Below are positions 25,819 to 34,672 of a DNA stretch of 63,438 nt, in pieces; position 1 is the stretch's first letter; every line of letters starts with the position of its first letter. Source of the DNA: a bacterium (lineage in GTDB: Bacteria > Vulcanimicrobiota > Xenobia > Xenobiales > JADMJV01); assembly GCA_030149525.1 (NCBI GenBank), contig JASBRJ010000245.1, positions 1 to 63,438 on the forward strand. Reading direction: 5' to 3'. The notes beneath the pieces were generated by a model, which searched no databases, was not told where the DNA came from, and saw only the letters and a program-made list of their open reading frames with translations. Both the position numbers and the translations under genes were made by a program.

Positions 25819-26759
25819 ATGGCAAGCATTTTCTCATAGGTCGAATTCGCCGGCTCCAACTCCAATGCCCTAAGCAGACAGCTTCGTGCCCTCTCTGAGC
25901 TTCCGGATTGCAAATGGTGCGCTCCCAACAAGGCCCAGGCCTCCGTCTTTTCCGGCCACAAGTCCAGAGTCCGCTCGAAATGAGTCACAGCATCCTCCCG
26001 ACGCCCGCATCCGTAGAGGTTGCAAGCGAGTCGAAAATGCAGAGGCGCACAGTCCGGAGCCTCCTGCAGCGCTTCTTCCAGAGCCCGAGCGGCCTCAGAC
26101 TGGAGTCCCAGTCCTTCCAATATGAGACTGAGACAGTAGAGCACATAGGGAGTTTGCTCCAAATCACTCTCGGCCAAGGTCTCCAAGGCCCTGGTAAGCT
26201 CTCCCTGAGCTTGCCAGAAAAGAGCTTGCTCCAAGGCGTCACCCCAGGGCTCCGAACTTGCTCCCCCTCCTCCTGGCGCGCGAAGCTCGGTGGCCCGAGC
26301 GGCTTGATAGGGCCAGTAGCGTCGAACCAGAGCGCGCAGAGCCTCCGCCTGTGGAACCGCTCGATAGTAGGCTGTGGTTTGAAAAATTTGTTCTTGGCCC
26401 CGAAAGACGCACACCTCCGGCAGACGAGACTCCTGGCTTCGATAATGGCCAAAGAGACGACAAGAAAACGGCCGAAAGGGATAGATTCCGCACCCCCACG
26501 ATTCGTCATCAAAAAAGGGGCAGACGGCGATCTCACCGTCGCGTTGCAGAAACCGTCGAAAAGACGGGAGTTTGGTGGGGCCGACGCGGTCCTCGATAAA
26601 ATCGAGTTCCAGCGACGTCACATTGTGGAGATTAAGACCTGTGCCGGTACAACACTCTCGACAGGTACCGCAAGCGTTCTCCGCCCCTGAAACAGGAAGT
26701 TCCGCGCCCAAAGCCTCGTAAAGATCGGCCAGGGCGTGGAACAGCTCCTCCTTGCTCAT
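25812..26759 (-). CDS. YkgJ-type cysteine-cluster protein fused to TPR repeats
   Basis: 315 residues. The N-terminal ~140 residues match the YkgJ/CxxCxxCC family, thought to bind Zn or Fe-S. The cysteines lie in ACGTCRECCTG, in VCPFFDDESWGCGIYPFRP, and in the following Ser-Cys of FSCRLFGH. The rest is TPR-like: FWQAQGELTRALETLAE, LEGLGLQSEAARALEEALQE, YGCGRREDAVTHFERTLDLW, HLQSGSSERARSCLLRALEL. ATG 26759 is six bases after the zinc-ribbon stop. Operonic position with helicase and zinc-ribbon genes suggests a shared nucleic-acid or protein-modification role, but this is inference. Confidence 0.85.
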   Translation of the reverse strand: MSKEELFHALADLYEALGAELPVSGAENACGTCRECCTGTGLNLHNVTSLELDFIEDRVGPTKLPSFRRFLQRDGEIAVCPFFDDESWGCGIYPFRPFSCRLFGHYRSQESRLPEVCVFRGQEQIFQTTAYYRAVPQAEALRALVRRYWPYQAARATELRAPGGGGASSEPWGDALEQALFWQAQGELTRALETLAESDLEQTPYVLYCLSLILEGLGLQSEAARALEEALQEAPDCAPLHFRLACNLYGCGRREDAVTHFERTLDLWPEKTEAWALLGAHHLQSGSSERARSCLLRALELEPANSTYEKMLAMC

Positions 26760-26765
26760 TCCGGT

Positions 26766-27263
26766 TCAACGGTCGCGATTGTAGAGCGAATTCAGGGTGG
26801 CTAGAACGTTGGTAGGAAGCGAGTAGTAGCTCGGGCTCCGACTCAACTCGGCCAGAGTCTCGAAATTGCGACTGGTGGCAAGGCTTGCCTCTTTCGCACT
26901 GACCCGTTTGTCCAACTCCGTGAGGTACTGCATGAGAGTCCCCAGTTCCCCGTCGTCCAACCAGACTCCGTGCTCGGAGCACTCATCCAGTTCGATGCGG
27001 CAGGTCATAGAGTAGGTATAGCGAGCCATCTCTTTGCCGCACTGCGGGCAGCATATCGCTTTATCCAGGTCGACCCGTGCCAGCTTGTCCGGCACTAAAC
27101 TGGGACTAAGCTCAGTCTCTTTCAACTCACTGAAAGTGAAATCCGTGACCTCCCCCAGGGCCTCATCGGGATACCAGGTGCCGTCGCAATTGGGACAGGC
27201 GTGAACCTGGGAATCCTCGATGGTAACCCCTTTGAGAGCCGTCTCGCAACGGGGGCAATTCAT
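26766..27263 (-). CDS. Double TFIIB-type zinc-ribbon protein
   Basis: 165 residues with two zf-TFIIB-like modules: MNCPRCETAL...HACPNCDGTWYPDEAL at the N-terminus and AICCPQCGKEMARYTYS...LDECSEHGVWLDDGEL in the middle. Each has CxxC, a second Cys pair or Cys-His, and the closing W-[LY]-[DP]-D. The C-terminal ~45 residues are helical with a Ser/Tyr-rich end. Such proteins are small cytoplasmic zinc-binding factors, mostly of unknown role. It starts one base after the helicase stop, so the two are coupled. Confidence 0.82.
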   Translation of the reverse strand: MNCPRCETALKGVTIEDSQVHACPNCDGTWYPDEALGEVTDFTFSELKETELSPSLVPDKLARVDLDKAICCPQCGKEMARYTYSMTCRIELDECSEHGVWLDDGELGTLMQYLTELDKRVSAKEASLATSRNFETLAELSRSPSYYSLPTNVLATLNSLYNRDR

Positions 27264-27264
27264 G

Positions 27265-28524
27265 TTAGATCACTCGACGCTTGTTAACGTTGCGTCCGCG
27301 GTGTTCACCGACGATTTGATAGGTGGTCACCACGCCGCCTTTTCTCACACGAGTGGTGGCCTTCACTTTGATTCCGGCCTTGATGGGGCTTCCCGTGGTT
27401 CCACGGATCAAAACGGCGTCGGAGCCACGCTCACGACGACCGACCCGCCCGAGAAGCTGCTCGATCTCCGCCTCACCAAAGTGATCGGCGTCGGTCACCA
27501 GGACCATGTCCGCCATGGGAATATCCAGACCGGAGCCCACCAGATTCGTGGCCACGAGAATCGCGGGCTTGGAGTCGCGAAACTGTTTCATCATCGTGAT
27601 ACGGTCTTCGGTGACGCTCTTCTTGCCTCGCATACGGCGGCGGTGCTCTTTGGAGTCTGCCATCTCACCATGGAGAATCGACACGGGCACTTTGTAGCGG
27701 TCCTGAACGTATTGAGCGATGACAGGCACCCGCGCGCGCGTCTTGGAGATAACGAAAACGCGACTGCCCTCGTCAAGATGACGTTGGAGAATATCCTGTC
27801 CCATGTCGATCTGGGAGAAAATGTTCTCGTTCCAACTGGCCTGAACGTCGTGAACTTGGGTGGCCGGTGAGTCGAAAGGCATCTGCTTCATCTCGAACAT
27901 ATTGTCGAAGACTTTTTCGGCCTTGAGGAATCTCTCGACGGCACTCGGCGTGGCGGTGGTGTAAAGAACGGGGGTCTTGATGCCGCGCAGGTGCTGGAGG
28001 TCTTCTTCCTCGTCGAAAGCGTTCACATCGTCGACCACTATGAGTGCTGCCGATTCCAAAGTCTTACGATATTTGCGGTGCTGCAGCAGCATGGCGCTTC
28101 CCACCACAAATCGGACATCTCCGCGGACCACTTGCTCCATGATTTTGGTCCGCTGACGGGGAGGCACACCACCGTGCAACTGAGCCACTTCAAGCTCGGT
28201 GCCTTCAAGGCGCGCCTGAAAGTAATCGGCCTGCTGTCGGGCAAGATCGCGGGTGGGGATCAAGACGACAACGACATTTCCCTTTTCCACCGCCTGGGTA
28301 ATGCTGACCCGGAAGAAAACCTCCGTCTTACCGGAACCGGTCGGGGCTTTGAGGAGAAATCGATCGGTGCGCTTGGCTTTATCAATCGATTTGTTCAGCC
28401 ATTCAATAGCGTCTTCCTGATCGTCGGTGAGCTGGAATTTCTCGCCTTCTCTCACCAATTCATTGAGAAGAGCCACTTTTTGACTGTTCTCGTCAATTTT
28501 TTTCCAAATTTTCTTGATACTCAT
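27265..28524 (-). CDS. Superfamily 2 DEAD/DEAH-like helicase, small
   Basis: 419 residues from ATG 28524 (a GTG at 28545 would add seven). Two RecA-like domains are visible: Walker A in LKAPTGSGKTEVFF, motif Ia IPTRDLARQQ, a Walker B reading LIVVDDVNAF (DD replacing DE), motif III TTATPS, motif V ATNLVGSGLDIP and motif VI QLLGRVGRRER. It is compact, with no extra DNA-binding domain beyond a basic C-terminus (HRGRNVNKRRVI). First gene of the run with zinc-ribbon, YkgJ-TPR, coiled-coil and TPR-like genes. The zinc ribbon encoded next door might supply nucleic-acid binding. DNA versus RNA substrate cannot be told. Confidence 0.9.
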   Translation of the reverse strand: MSIKKIWKKIDENSQKVALLNELVREGEKFQLTDDQEDAIEWLNKSIDKAKRTDRFLLKAPTGSGKTEVFFRVSITQAVEKGNVVVVLIPTRDLARQQADYFQARLEGTELEVAQLHGGVPPRQRTKIMEQVVRGDVRFVVGSAMLLQHRKYRKTLESAALIVVDDVNAFDEEEDLQHLRGIKTPVLYTTATPSAVERFLKAEKVFDNMFEMKQMPFDSPATQVHDVQASWNENIFSQIDMGQDILQRHLDEGSRVFVISKTRARVPVIAQYVQDRYKVPVSILHGEMADSKEHRRRMRGKKSVTEDRITMMKQFRDSKPAILVATNLVGSGLDIPMADMVLVTDADHFGEAEIEQLLGRVGRRERGSDAVLIRGTTGSPIKAGIKVKATTRVRKGGVVTTYQIVGEHRGRNVNKRRVI

Positions 28525-28590
28525 AGATGCGCCGGATTGTATCACCGGGTCCCAGGACTGTCAAAAAAAAGAGCATATGTAGGGACGAGA

Positions 28591-29418
28591 ATGAAATGTG
28601 GATTAAAAATACACCGCTGGGGACAGACCGGAAGACCGGTGGTTTGCCTTCATAGCTCAGGACTGTCTGGTCTTCAGTGGCGGCGCCTGGGAGAAAAAGT
28701 CTCGCCTCATCATCGCGTTCTCGCGCCGGACTTTCTCGGCTACGGAGGAAGCCCCGCCTCACCCAACGGACTCAACTTCCGATACCAGGAGGATGTGGAT
28801 CAGATCGTCGCTCTGCTGGACGAACTCGCCGAACCGGTCATCTTCTTGGGGCACTCTTACGGCGGCTTCATCGCTCTCAAATCAGCCTTGGCATGCCCCG
28901 GCTCGGTTCTGGGCTTCTGTCTCTATGAACCGGTTTTGTGGGGTGGACTGGCTAGTTACCGAGACGTTCCCATCGATGAGGTAGTGAAGCGGTTCGACTC
29001 CTCTCTCCTGCTCCTGGATAAGTCGAAGGCACGAACAGAGGAGTATCTCTCCACCTTCGTAGACTACTGGAACGGCCCGGGGAGCTGGGCGGCCATGACG
29101 CCGTTGCAGAGAAAGCCGGTAGAGAGCGGAGCGGAAAAGATCGCCTGCGAGGTCTTCGAGGTGGTGACCGACTCAACACCCCACACGGATTACGCTTCCC
29201 TTAAGCAACCGATGCATATCCTGCACGGAACGACTTCCCCCGTGGAAGTTCTCGCCATGAAGGATATCCTGGTCGAGACTCTTTCCCAGGTGACCACTGC
29301 CTGCATCCCGGGGGGGCACATGAATCCTGTCAAGAATCCTCTCCCCGTGAATGCCCATTTCACACTTTTTCTGCAGAAATTCCCACACCAAACAGGACAA
29401 ACGCCTCAAAGGGAATGA
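28591..29418 (+). CDS. Alpha/beta hydrolase
   Basis: 275 residues from ATG 28591, after GGGACGA. A much longer in-frame frame upstream lies antisense to the helicase and is not real. Visible are the oxyanion region LHSSGLSGLQW, the nucleophile elbow GHSYGG (Ser about residue 92), and the catalytic His in PGGHMNPV near the end. This is the layout of esterases and C-C hydrolases of the MhpC/MenH/BioH kind; substrate unknown. It is divergent from the helicase, and an inverted repeat surrounds the stop codon. Confidence 0.85.
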   Translation: MKCGLKIHRWGQTGRPVVCLHSSGLSGLQWRRLGEKVSPHHRVLAPDFLGYGGSPASPNGLNFRYQEDVDQIVALLDELAEPVIFLGHSYGGFIALKSALACPGSVLGFCLYEPVLWGGLASYRDVPIDEVVKRFDSSLLLLDKSKARTEEYLSTFVDYWNGPGSWAAMTPLQRKPVESGAEKIACEVFEVVTDSTPHTDYASLKQPMHILHGTTSPVEVLAMKDILVETLSQVTTACIPGGHMNPVKNPLPVNAHFTLFLQKFPHQTGQTPQRE

Positions 29419-29429
29419 CCCTGAGGCGT
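29401..29429 (+). terminator. Hairpin around the hydrolase stop codon
   Basis: ACGCCTCA and TGAGGCGT pair, with an inner GGG/CCC and the stop codon in the loop. No T-run follows, so it may be a weak terminator or an mRNA-stabilising hairpin before the next gene. Confidence 0.35.
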
Positions 29430-29464
29430 CAAACCGCATGCCAATCATTTATTAGGGAGTCGTA

Positions 29465-30142
29465 ATGAACGTTCGTTATCTTGGCCACTCATGTTTTCTG
29501 GTCACCTCAAGCAAAGGGAGTTCGGTGGTCATTGACCCCTACAGTCAACGGATACCGTACCAACTGCCCCAGGTCGAGCCGGACGTGGTCCTGGTATCCC
29601 ACGAGCATCACGACCACAACGCCTACTACCGTTTTGAAAACAACCCAATGCTGGTCAAACGGGCTCAGGGATTCCCGTCCGAAACCGAGCTAAATATCGA
29701 GAGAACCGGCGAGAAACTCACTTTCTACGGAATGCCGAGCTTTCACGATGATCAGGAGGGTCGCCGTCGGGGTCCCAACACTATCTGGCACTGGTTTTGG
29801 GAAGGTGTCCACTACGCTCACTTCGGCGACATCGGCCATCTTTTGTCCGACGAGCAACTCGCCGAATTAGGCAAGATCGACGTTGTTTTCATCCCCGTAG
29901 GAGGCAAGGAAACCCTGGAGCCTTCCAAAGCTTCCCTTCTGGTCAACCAGCTCGATCCTCGAATCGTGTTCCCCATGCACTACAAGACCGACGAACTGGG
30001 CGACGGGCCCCTCTGCGAATTTCCCCTCTCGGGATTTGCCGACAAGATGAGCAACGTGGAAGACGCTGCCACAACCGCCGTTGAGATTGAGCTCGCTCGC
30101 CTCCCGGCTCAAACGAAAGTAGTATGCTTACGTCATGGATAA
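29465..30142 (+). CDS. MBL-fold metallo-hydrolase (UlaG/YtkL-like)
   Basis: 225 residues. The metal site motif is intact: SHEHHDHN near residue 46, with further ligands in HFGDIGH and PMHYKTD. The N-terminus MNVRYLGHSCFLV is typical of the UlaG-like lactonase/phosphodiesterase branch, in which a Zn or Mn centre hydrolyses esters. Substrate unknown. The stop overlaps the pyrG start by eight bases, so expression is coupled to CTP synthase. Confidence 0.86.
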   Translation: MNVRYLGHSCFLVTSSKGSSVVIDPYSQRIPYQLPQVEPDVVLVSHEHHDHNAYYRFENNPMLVKRAQGFPSETELNIERTGEKLTFYGMPSFHDDQEGRRRGPNTIWHWFWEGVHYAHFGDIGHLLSDEQLAELGKIDVVFIPVGGKETLEPSKASLLVNQLDPRIVFPMHYKTDELGDGPLCEFPLSGFADKMSNVEDAATTAVEIELARLPAQTKVVCLRHG

Positions 30143-31808
30143 CGATAACAAACAAGTCCGTTACATCTTCGTAACCGGCGGAGTTGTCAGTTCACTCGGA
30201 AAAGGTATCGTCGCCGCCTCCCTGGGCACGTTGCTGAAGAACCGCGGATTCTCCGTCACAGTGCAGAAGCTGGATCCTTACATTAACGTAGACGCCGGCA
30301 CCATGAACCCCTATCAGCACGGAGAAGTCTACGTCACCGACGACGGTGCGGAGACCGACCTAGATCTCGGCCACTACGAGCGCTATGTGGACGTCGCCCT
30401 AACCGCCGACAACAATGTGACAACCGGTAAAGTCTACGGCGATGTGATCAAAAAAGAGCGACGGGGAGACTACTTGGGTGACACGGTGCGAGTGATCCCC
30501 CACATCACCGATCAGATCAAAGCCAAGATCCGGTCCGTCTCCCGCAAGGGCAACAACGACGTGGCCATCGTTGAAGTCGGGGGTACAGTGGGCGACATCG
30601 AAGGTCTCCCTTTTCTGGAGGCCATACGCCAGGTCAAGTTCGATGTGGAACCCGGCAACGCGCTCTACGTCCATGTGACTCTTGTGCCGCACCTGGGCGC
30701 CGCAGGCGAACTTAAGACCAAGCCCACTCAGCACTCGGTCAAAGAACTGCGGGCGATCGGAATCCAACCGGATGTCATCGTGTGTAGAACCGAGCATGAA
30801 CTGGGTGAAGAACACTTGAAGAAGATCGCTCTCTACAGCGACGTCAAAGAGGAGGCCGTTTTCGCCTGCAAAGATGTCCCGAGCATTTATCAGGTTCCGC
30901 TAGCTTTGGAAGAGCAGGGGATGGCAAACTACGTCTTGCGCCGTCTTGGACTTCCTCAGCCGAAGGTAGACCTCACCGCCTGGGAACAGATCGTTCACAA
31001 AATGTTCTCCCCTCAACGCACGGTAAGAATCGCCCTGGTAGGGAAATACGTTGAGATCAAAGACGCTTACCTCTCCATCGCCGAGGCTCTCGAGCACGCC
31101 GGTATCGCCAACGATGTCAAGGTTGAGATCGAACGGATCGACTCCTCGGAAGTGACCGAAGAGACCAGTTGGGAGCTACTCAGTAGAGCCGACGGCATTC
31201 TCGTTCCCGGCGGATTCGGCGCTCGTGGCCACGAAGGAAAGCTTGAGGCGATCCGTTTTGCCCGCACCAATAACGTTCCTTATTTTGGGATCTGCTATGG
31301 CCTCCAGTGGGCCGTGGTTGAGTTCGCCCGAAACGTGGCCGGTTGGGAAAAGGCTCACAGCACGGAAGTGGAGCCTGCCACCGAGAAGCCCGTTATCACC
31401 CACATGCCCGATCAGCGCAGCCTGGAACAGATGGGTGGCAGCATGCGCCTTGGAGCCTTCCCCTGCCGTCTCAAAGAAGGGACGAAAGCGTATGAAGCCT
31501 ACGGCGAACAGATGATCACCGAGCGCCATCGCCATCGTTACGAAGTGAGCAACATCTTCCGCGACGAATTGGTGGAGCACGGATTGGTGATAAGCGGTCT
31601 CAATCCGGAGCGAAACTTGGTGGAAGTCGTAGAACTCCCGAAGCACCGTTGGTTTGTCGCCTGCCAGTACCACCCGGAATTCCTCTCGCGACCCTATCGT
31701 GCTCACCCTCTCTTCAGAGAGTTCATCAAAGCCTCCAAGGGGCTCAACATTGAGCGAGGCCCTGTCCAGGAAAAGGAAGAAGAAGAGGAGGTTCACTGTC
31801 CGGCCTGA
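30135..31808 (+). CDS. pyrG: CTP synthase
   Basis: 557 residues, near the family's usual ~540. It makes CTP from UTP, ATP and glutamine. The synthetase half starts YIFVTGGVVSSLGKGIVAAS with the ATP-binding SLGKG loop, and DAGTMNPYQHGEVYVTDDG binds UTP/Mg. The amidotransferase half has the oxyanion glycine in LVPGGFGARG, nucleophile Cys in FGICYGLQWAV, and the His/Glu pair in QYHPEF. Eight bases overlap the preceding MBL gene, and the stop shares bases with the next start (TGATG). The C-terminal acidic extension after RGPVQEKEEEEE is unusual but short. Confidence 0.97.
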   Translation: MDNDNKQVRYIFVTGGVVSSLGKGIVAASLGTLLKNRGFSVTVQKLDPYINVDAGTMNPYQHGEVYVTDDGAETDLDLGHYERYVDVALTADNNVTTGKVYGDVIKKERRGDYLGDTVRVIPHITDQIKAKIRSVSRKGNNDVAIVEVGGTVGDIEGLPFLEAIRQVKFDVEPGNALYVHVTLVPHLGAAGELKTKPTQHSVKELRAIGIQPDVIVCRTEHELGEEHLKKIALYSDVKEEAVFACKDVPSIYQVPLALEEQGMANYVLRRLGLPQPKVDLTAWEQIVHKMFSPQRTVRIALVGKYVEIKDAYLSIAEALEHAGIANDVKVEIERIDSSEVTEETSWELLSRADGILVPGGFGARGHEGKLEAIRFARTNNVPYFGICYGLQWAVVEFARNVAGWEKAHSTEVEPATEKPVITHMPDQRSLEQMGGSMRLGAFPCRLKEGTKAYEAYGEQMITERHRHRYEVSNIFRDELVEHGLVISGLNPERNLVEVVELPKHRWFVACQYHPEFLSRPYRAHPLFREFIKASKGLNIERGPVQEKEEEEEVHCPA

Positions 31809-32776
31809 TGTCTCTCAAGTCGTGTAGCGTCCTTCTCAGCGGGCTGCTTCTGTGGAACCTGGCAGCTCTGCCTGCCCGCGCTGAGAGCTACCAGTGGCCT
31901 TCTCAGATCCCAAGCCCGTTGAAAGCCCCGACCGATCAGTCGATGGGTCGCCTGGTCAAAGGAGCCGCCCTTCAAGGCGGACTCCTGGACCTGCGTTTCG
32001 GACAAGCCTCGGTGGATGTCCAGGGCGTGGGGCACATCCTGGACTGGAACAATCTCTCGAAATTCACTTTAGACGGTAGGGCCTGCGATGCAAAAGCCCT
32101 TGAGAAAGCCGTGAAGGACGGTAAGGGTCTCAGCGTAGCCGTTCGATATAATCCGGAAAGCGGCCTCATCGGCTGGATGGACGCGGTGAGCGGACGTCCT
32201 CAGGCAAGCGTGGTCACCAGGCTTTCCAGCACGGGCATTCTCAAGCCGGGTGACACCCTTCATGTGGCCGTGCCGGCCTCCGAAGCGAAACGACTCAAAC
32301 TCCAACAAGCCTACCTGAGCGTGCCTGGGGTCTGCCGACAGTTGAGAATGAAACCTCACAACGGCGGTTTCGAAACAGAGATCCCCGTCCTTGCGGGCGT
32401 CCAGTGGCGCTCTCTTCCGCTCTTCATCCAGTCGGCGGCCGGCAAAACCTTCCGCGGCTCTACCATCTCCATATCCGGTCGAGCCCCGATTATTACCCGA
32501 TTCGGGCCCCATAAGGCCGAGGCGGGAAGCATTCCTTGTTGGGTAGACTACGACGGCCCGGCCTACCTCTTGGAGCCGGGGAAAACGGTGGTTCGCGTCT
32601 CTCCTCAAGCTCAAATCTCCCATCTTATTCATCGACCGGGAAGAGTCCATTTCTGGCTTTCAAGCGATAAGCCGGGCCTGTACACTATCGAGGTCAAAAC
32701 GACAGACAAGGTCGGGCGCCAAAGCACGGCCAGCTGGTCGCTTACAATCGACGAAATGCCGCCCACAGAGCGTTGA
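31808..32776 (+). CDS. Exported protein, 322 aa
   Basis: ATG 31808 overlaps the pyrG stop. A clear signal peptide, SCSVLLSGLLLWNLAALPARA, ends near residue 25. The mature part is mainly beta, with segments like LLDLRFGQASVDVQGVGHIL and PGLYTIEVKTTDKVGRQSTA. The latter resembles an immunoglobulin-like or bacterial Ig (Big)-type domain at the end. The N-terminal half after the signal peptide is unassigned. Function unknown, probably periplasmic or surface. Confidence 0.72.
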   Translation: MSLKSCSVLLSGLLLWNLAALPARAESYQWPSQIPSPLKAPTDQSMGRLVKGAALQGGLLDLRFGQASVDVQGVGHILDWNNLSKFTLDGRACDAKALEKAVKDGKGLSVAVRYNPESGLIGWMDAVSGRPQASVVTRLSSTGILKPGDTLHVAVPASEAKRLKLQQAYLSVPGVCRQLRMKPHNGGFETEIPVLAGVQWRSLPLFIQSAAGKTFRGSTISISGRAPIITRFGPHKAEAGSIPCWVDYDGPAYLLEPGKTVVRVSPQAQISHLIHRPGRVHFWLSSDKPGLYTIEVKTTDKVGRQSTASWSLTIDEMPPTER

Positions 32777-32921
32777 ACGCCGCTGTATCAAGAGTCCTTT
32801 TCAACAACAACCCAGGCAAGCTGAGACACTGCCCAAAGATTACCTTCCATTGCATTGACAGCCCTATGGCAACTCACTATACTACCCATCTGCGCAATCC
32901 CACAGGAGGCGACTCGTCCAG

Positions 32922-33449
32922 GTGTACGTTCGTATCATAGAGATTCAACAAGGCGCTGGGGCTTGGATGTCCTTTCAGGCGACTGACGAGCTGGAATGCT
33001 CCGACATTACCTTTGAAGGGCCGGTCTCCGTAGATCTGAAGCTGACAAATGCCGAAACCAGAATCCTGGTTCAAGGCACGGCCTCGGCAGAAGTTCTGGT
33101 GGATTGCGCGAGATGTGATGATGAGTATTCTCTACCTCTCACCGTGGAAATAGAGGAAGCTTTCGTTCACGAAAAAAGTCCTGAGGCTGACGTCGACGGT
33201 ATTGATGCTTATGAGGTTTTAACCTATAAAGAGGATCGTATCGGTCTAGACGAAATGCTTCGACAAAATTTTCTGGCGGCGGTGCCTATGCAGCCCGTCT
33301 GTCGTGAGGGCAAATGCAAAGGGATGTGCGACCAATGTGGCGCGAATCTCAATCATGAGTCCTGCAATTGTAAAGAAGAAGAAATAGACCCTCGCTGGGC
33401 AGCGCTCGGCGAGATACAGAAGAGAACTCATAAACCGAGTCTCAACTAG
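32922..33449 (+). CDS. yceD: YceD/DUF177 family protein
   Basis: 175 residues from GTG 32922; AGGAGG lies 12 bases upstream, a long spacing. The family marks are VLVDCARCDDEYSLPL, LDEMLRQNFLAAVPMQPVC and the zinc-like CKGMCDQCGANLN with C-terminal CNCKEE. YceD proteins are linked to 23S rRNA maturation or accumulation and almost always sit directly before rpmF, as here. The gene opens a ribosome/fatty-acid operon. Confidence 0.9.
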   Translation: MYVRIIEIQQGAGAWMSFQATDELECSDITFEGPVSVDLKLTNAETRILVQGTASAEVLVDCARCDDEYSLPLTVEIEEAFVHEKSPEADVDGIDAYEVLTYKEDRIGLDEMLRQNFLAAVPMQPVCREGKCKGMCDQCGANLNHESCNCKEEEIDPRWAALGEIQKRTHKPSLN

Positions 33450-33463
33450 GAGGACCACTCAAG

Positions 33464-33652
33464 ATGGCTGAACCTAAATACAAATTGTCGCGTTCCAGAA
33501 CACGGCGTCGTCGTTCGCACCTCGCTTTGAAGGCGCCGAACGTACAACCCTGTTCGAACTGCGGACAGCCTACGCTGCCCCACGTTGTTTGCCGCTCTTG
33601 CTTTACCTATCGCGGTCGGCAAGTCTGGTCGGAAAAAGACGACGAAGAATAA
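33464..33652 (+). CDS. rpmF: Ribosomal protein bL32
   Basis: 62 residues, AGGAGG upstream. It has the conserved basic N-terminus (KLSRSRTRRRRSH), and a zinc ribbon CSNCGQPTLPHVVCRSC with CxxC-x(9-10)-CxxC, so this is the zinc-binding form. The stop is immediately followed by the fabH start. Component of the large subunit; the link to fatty-acid genes is a classic bacterial arrangement. Confidence 0.97.
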   Translation: MAEPKYKLSRSRTRRRRSHLALKAPNVQPCSNCGQPTLPHVVCRSCFTYRGRQVWSEKDDEE

Positions 33653-34672
33653 ATGACAAACGTCGGTATTCTAGCCGTCTCTCACTATGTCCCTGAGAAG
33701 ATTCTCACCAATAAGGACCTGGAAAAGAAGCTAGACACCTCCGACGAATGGATTCGTTCTCGTACCGGAATTGAAGAGCGACGGGTCGCCTCAGATGATG
33801 AGACGACAGCCTCCATAGGCACCGTCGCTGCTTCTCGTGTTCTCGAGAAGGCTAACTGTCCAGCCGACCAGGTCGACTTGATCATCGTCGCCACGATGAC
33901 CCCCGACAGTGTTCTTCCCGCTGTGAGTTGCCGAGTCCAGGCCGGAATTGGTGCCAAGAACGCCGGAGCGTTCGATGTCAACATCGCATGTTCCGGCTTT
34001 GCCTACGCCCTTGCCTTGGGCTGCAGCTACGTCACCAGCGGCATGGCGAACAAGGTTCTGGTTATTGGAGCCGACGTTATGACACGCGTCATGGACTGGT
34101 CCGACCGGGGCACCTGCGTGCTTTTCGGCGACGGCGCCGGAGCCGTTTTGCTGGGTGAAGTAGCTGAGGGATATGGGCTTCTTGCTCAGGAACTGGGCTC
34201 CGACGGACGCGGCGCGGAACATTTGGTGATCCCGGGCGGCGCCGGCGCCAAACCCATGGGCTCGAAACACCTCACCGACAAAGACTTCACCCTTCAGATG
34301 AACGGGCGAGAAGTCTTCCGGTTTGCCGTTCAGGTCATGGGCAACTCCGCCGTGGCGGCCGCCAAAAAGGCCGGGATAACCTCGGAAGACATCGACCTTT
34401 TCATCCCCCACCAGGCCAACAGCCGGATCATTGAGTCCGCAGCCAAACGGCTCGGTGTCCCCATGGAGAAAGTGTTCGTCAACGTGCACAACTACGGCAA
34501 CACCTCATGCGCCTCCATCCCTCTCGCGTTATCCGAAGCCGTAGAGGCCGGACGCGTGAAAGAGGGCGACAAAGTAGTTCTGGTCGGATTTGGCGGAGGG
34601 TTGGCCTGGGGGGCTCTTGTCTTCAACTGGGGAGGAGTCTCCGAGATCCGGAAAAAGGCTGACGCGGCATGA
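33653..34672 (+). CDS. fabH: 3-oxoacyl-ACP synthase III (KAS III)
   Basis: 339 residues, starting right at the L32 stop (TAA-ATG) with little ribosome-site signal. It starts fatty-acid synthesis by condensing an acyl-CoA with malonyl-ACP. Catalytic triad: Cys113 in NIACSGF, His in FIPHQANSRI and Asn in NYGNTS. The motif DEWIRSRTGIEERR is typical. The ATGA overlap couples it to fabG. plsX and fabD, usually between rpmF and fabG, are absent from this position. Confidence 0.96.
   Translation: MTNVGILAVSHYVPEKILTNKDLEKKLDTSDEWIRSRTGIEERRVASDDETTASIGTVAASRVLEKANCPADQVDLIIVATMTPDSVLPAVSCRVQAGIGAKNAGAFDVNIACSGFAYALALGCSYVTSGMANKVLVIGADVMTRVMDWSDRGTCVLFGDGAGAVLLGEVAEGYGLLAQELGSDGRGAEHLVIPGGAGAKPMGSKHLTDKDFTLQMNGREVFRFAVQVMGNSAVAAAKKAGITSEDIDLFIPHQANSRIIESAAKRLGVPMEKVFVNVHNYGNTSCASIPLALSEAVEAGRVKEGDKVVLVGFGGGLAWGALVFNWGGVSEIRKKADAA

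Noticed and set aside
27991-28590. In-frame upstream extension of the alpha/beta hydrolase
   Set aside because: It runs antisense to the conserved helicase gene and lacks hydrolase character; MKCGLKIHRW at 28591 is the natural start.
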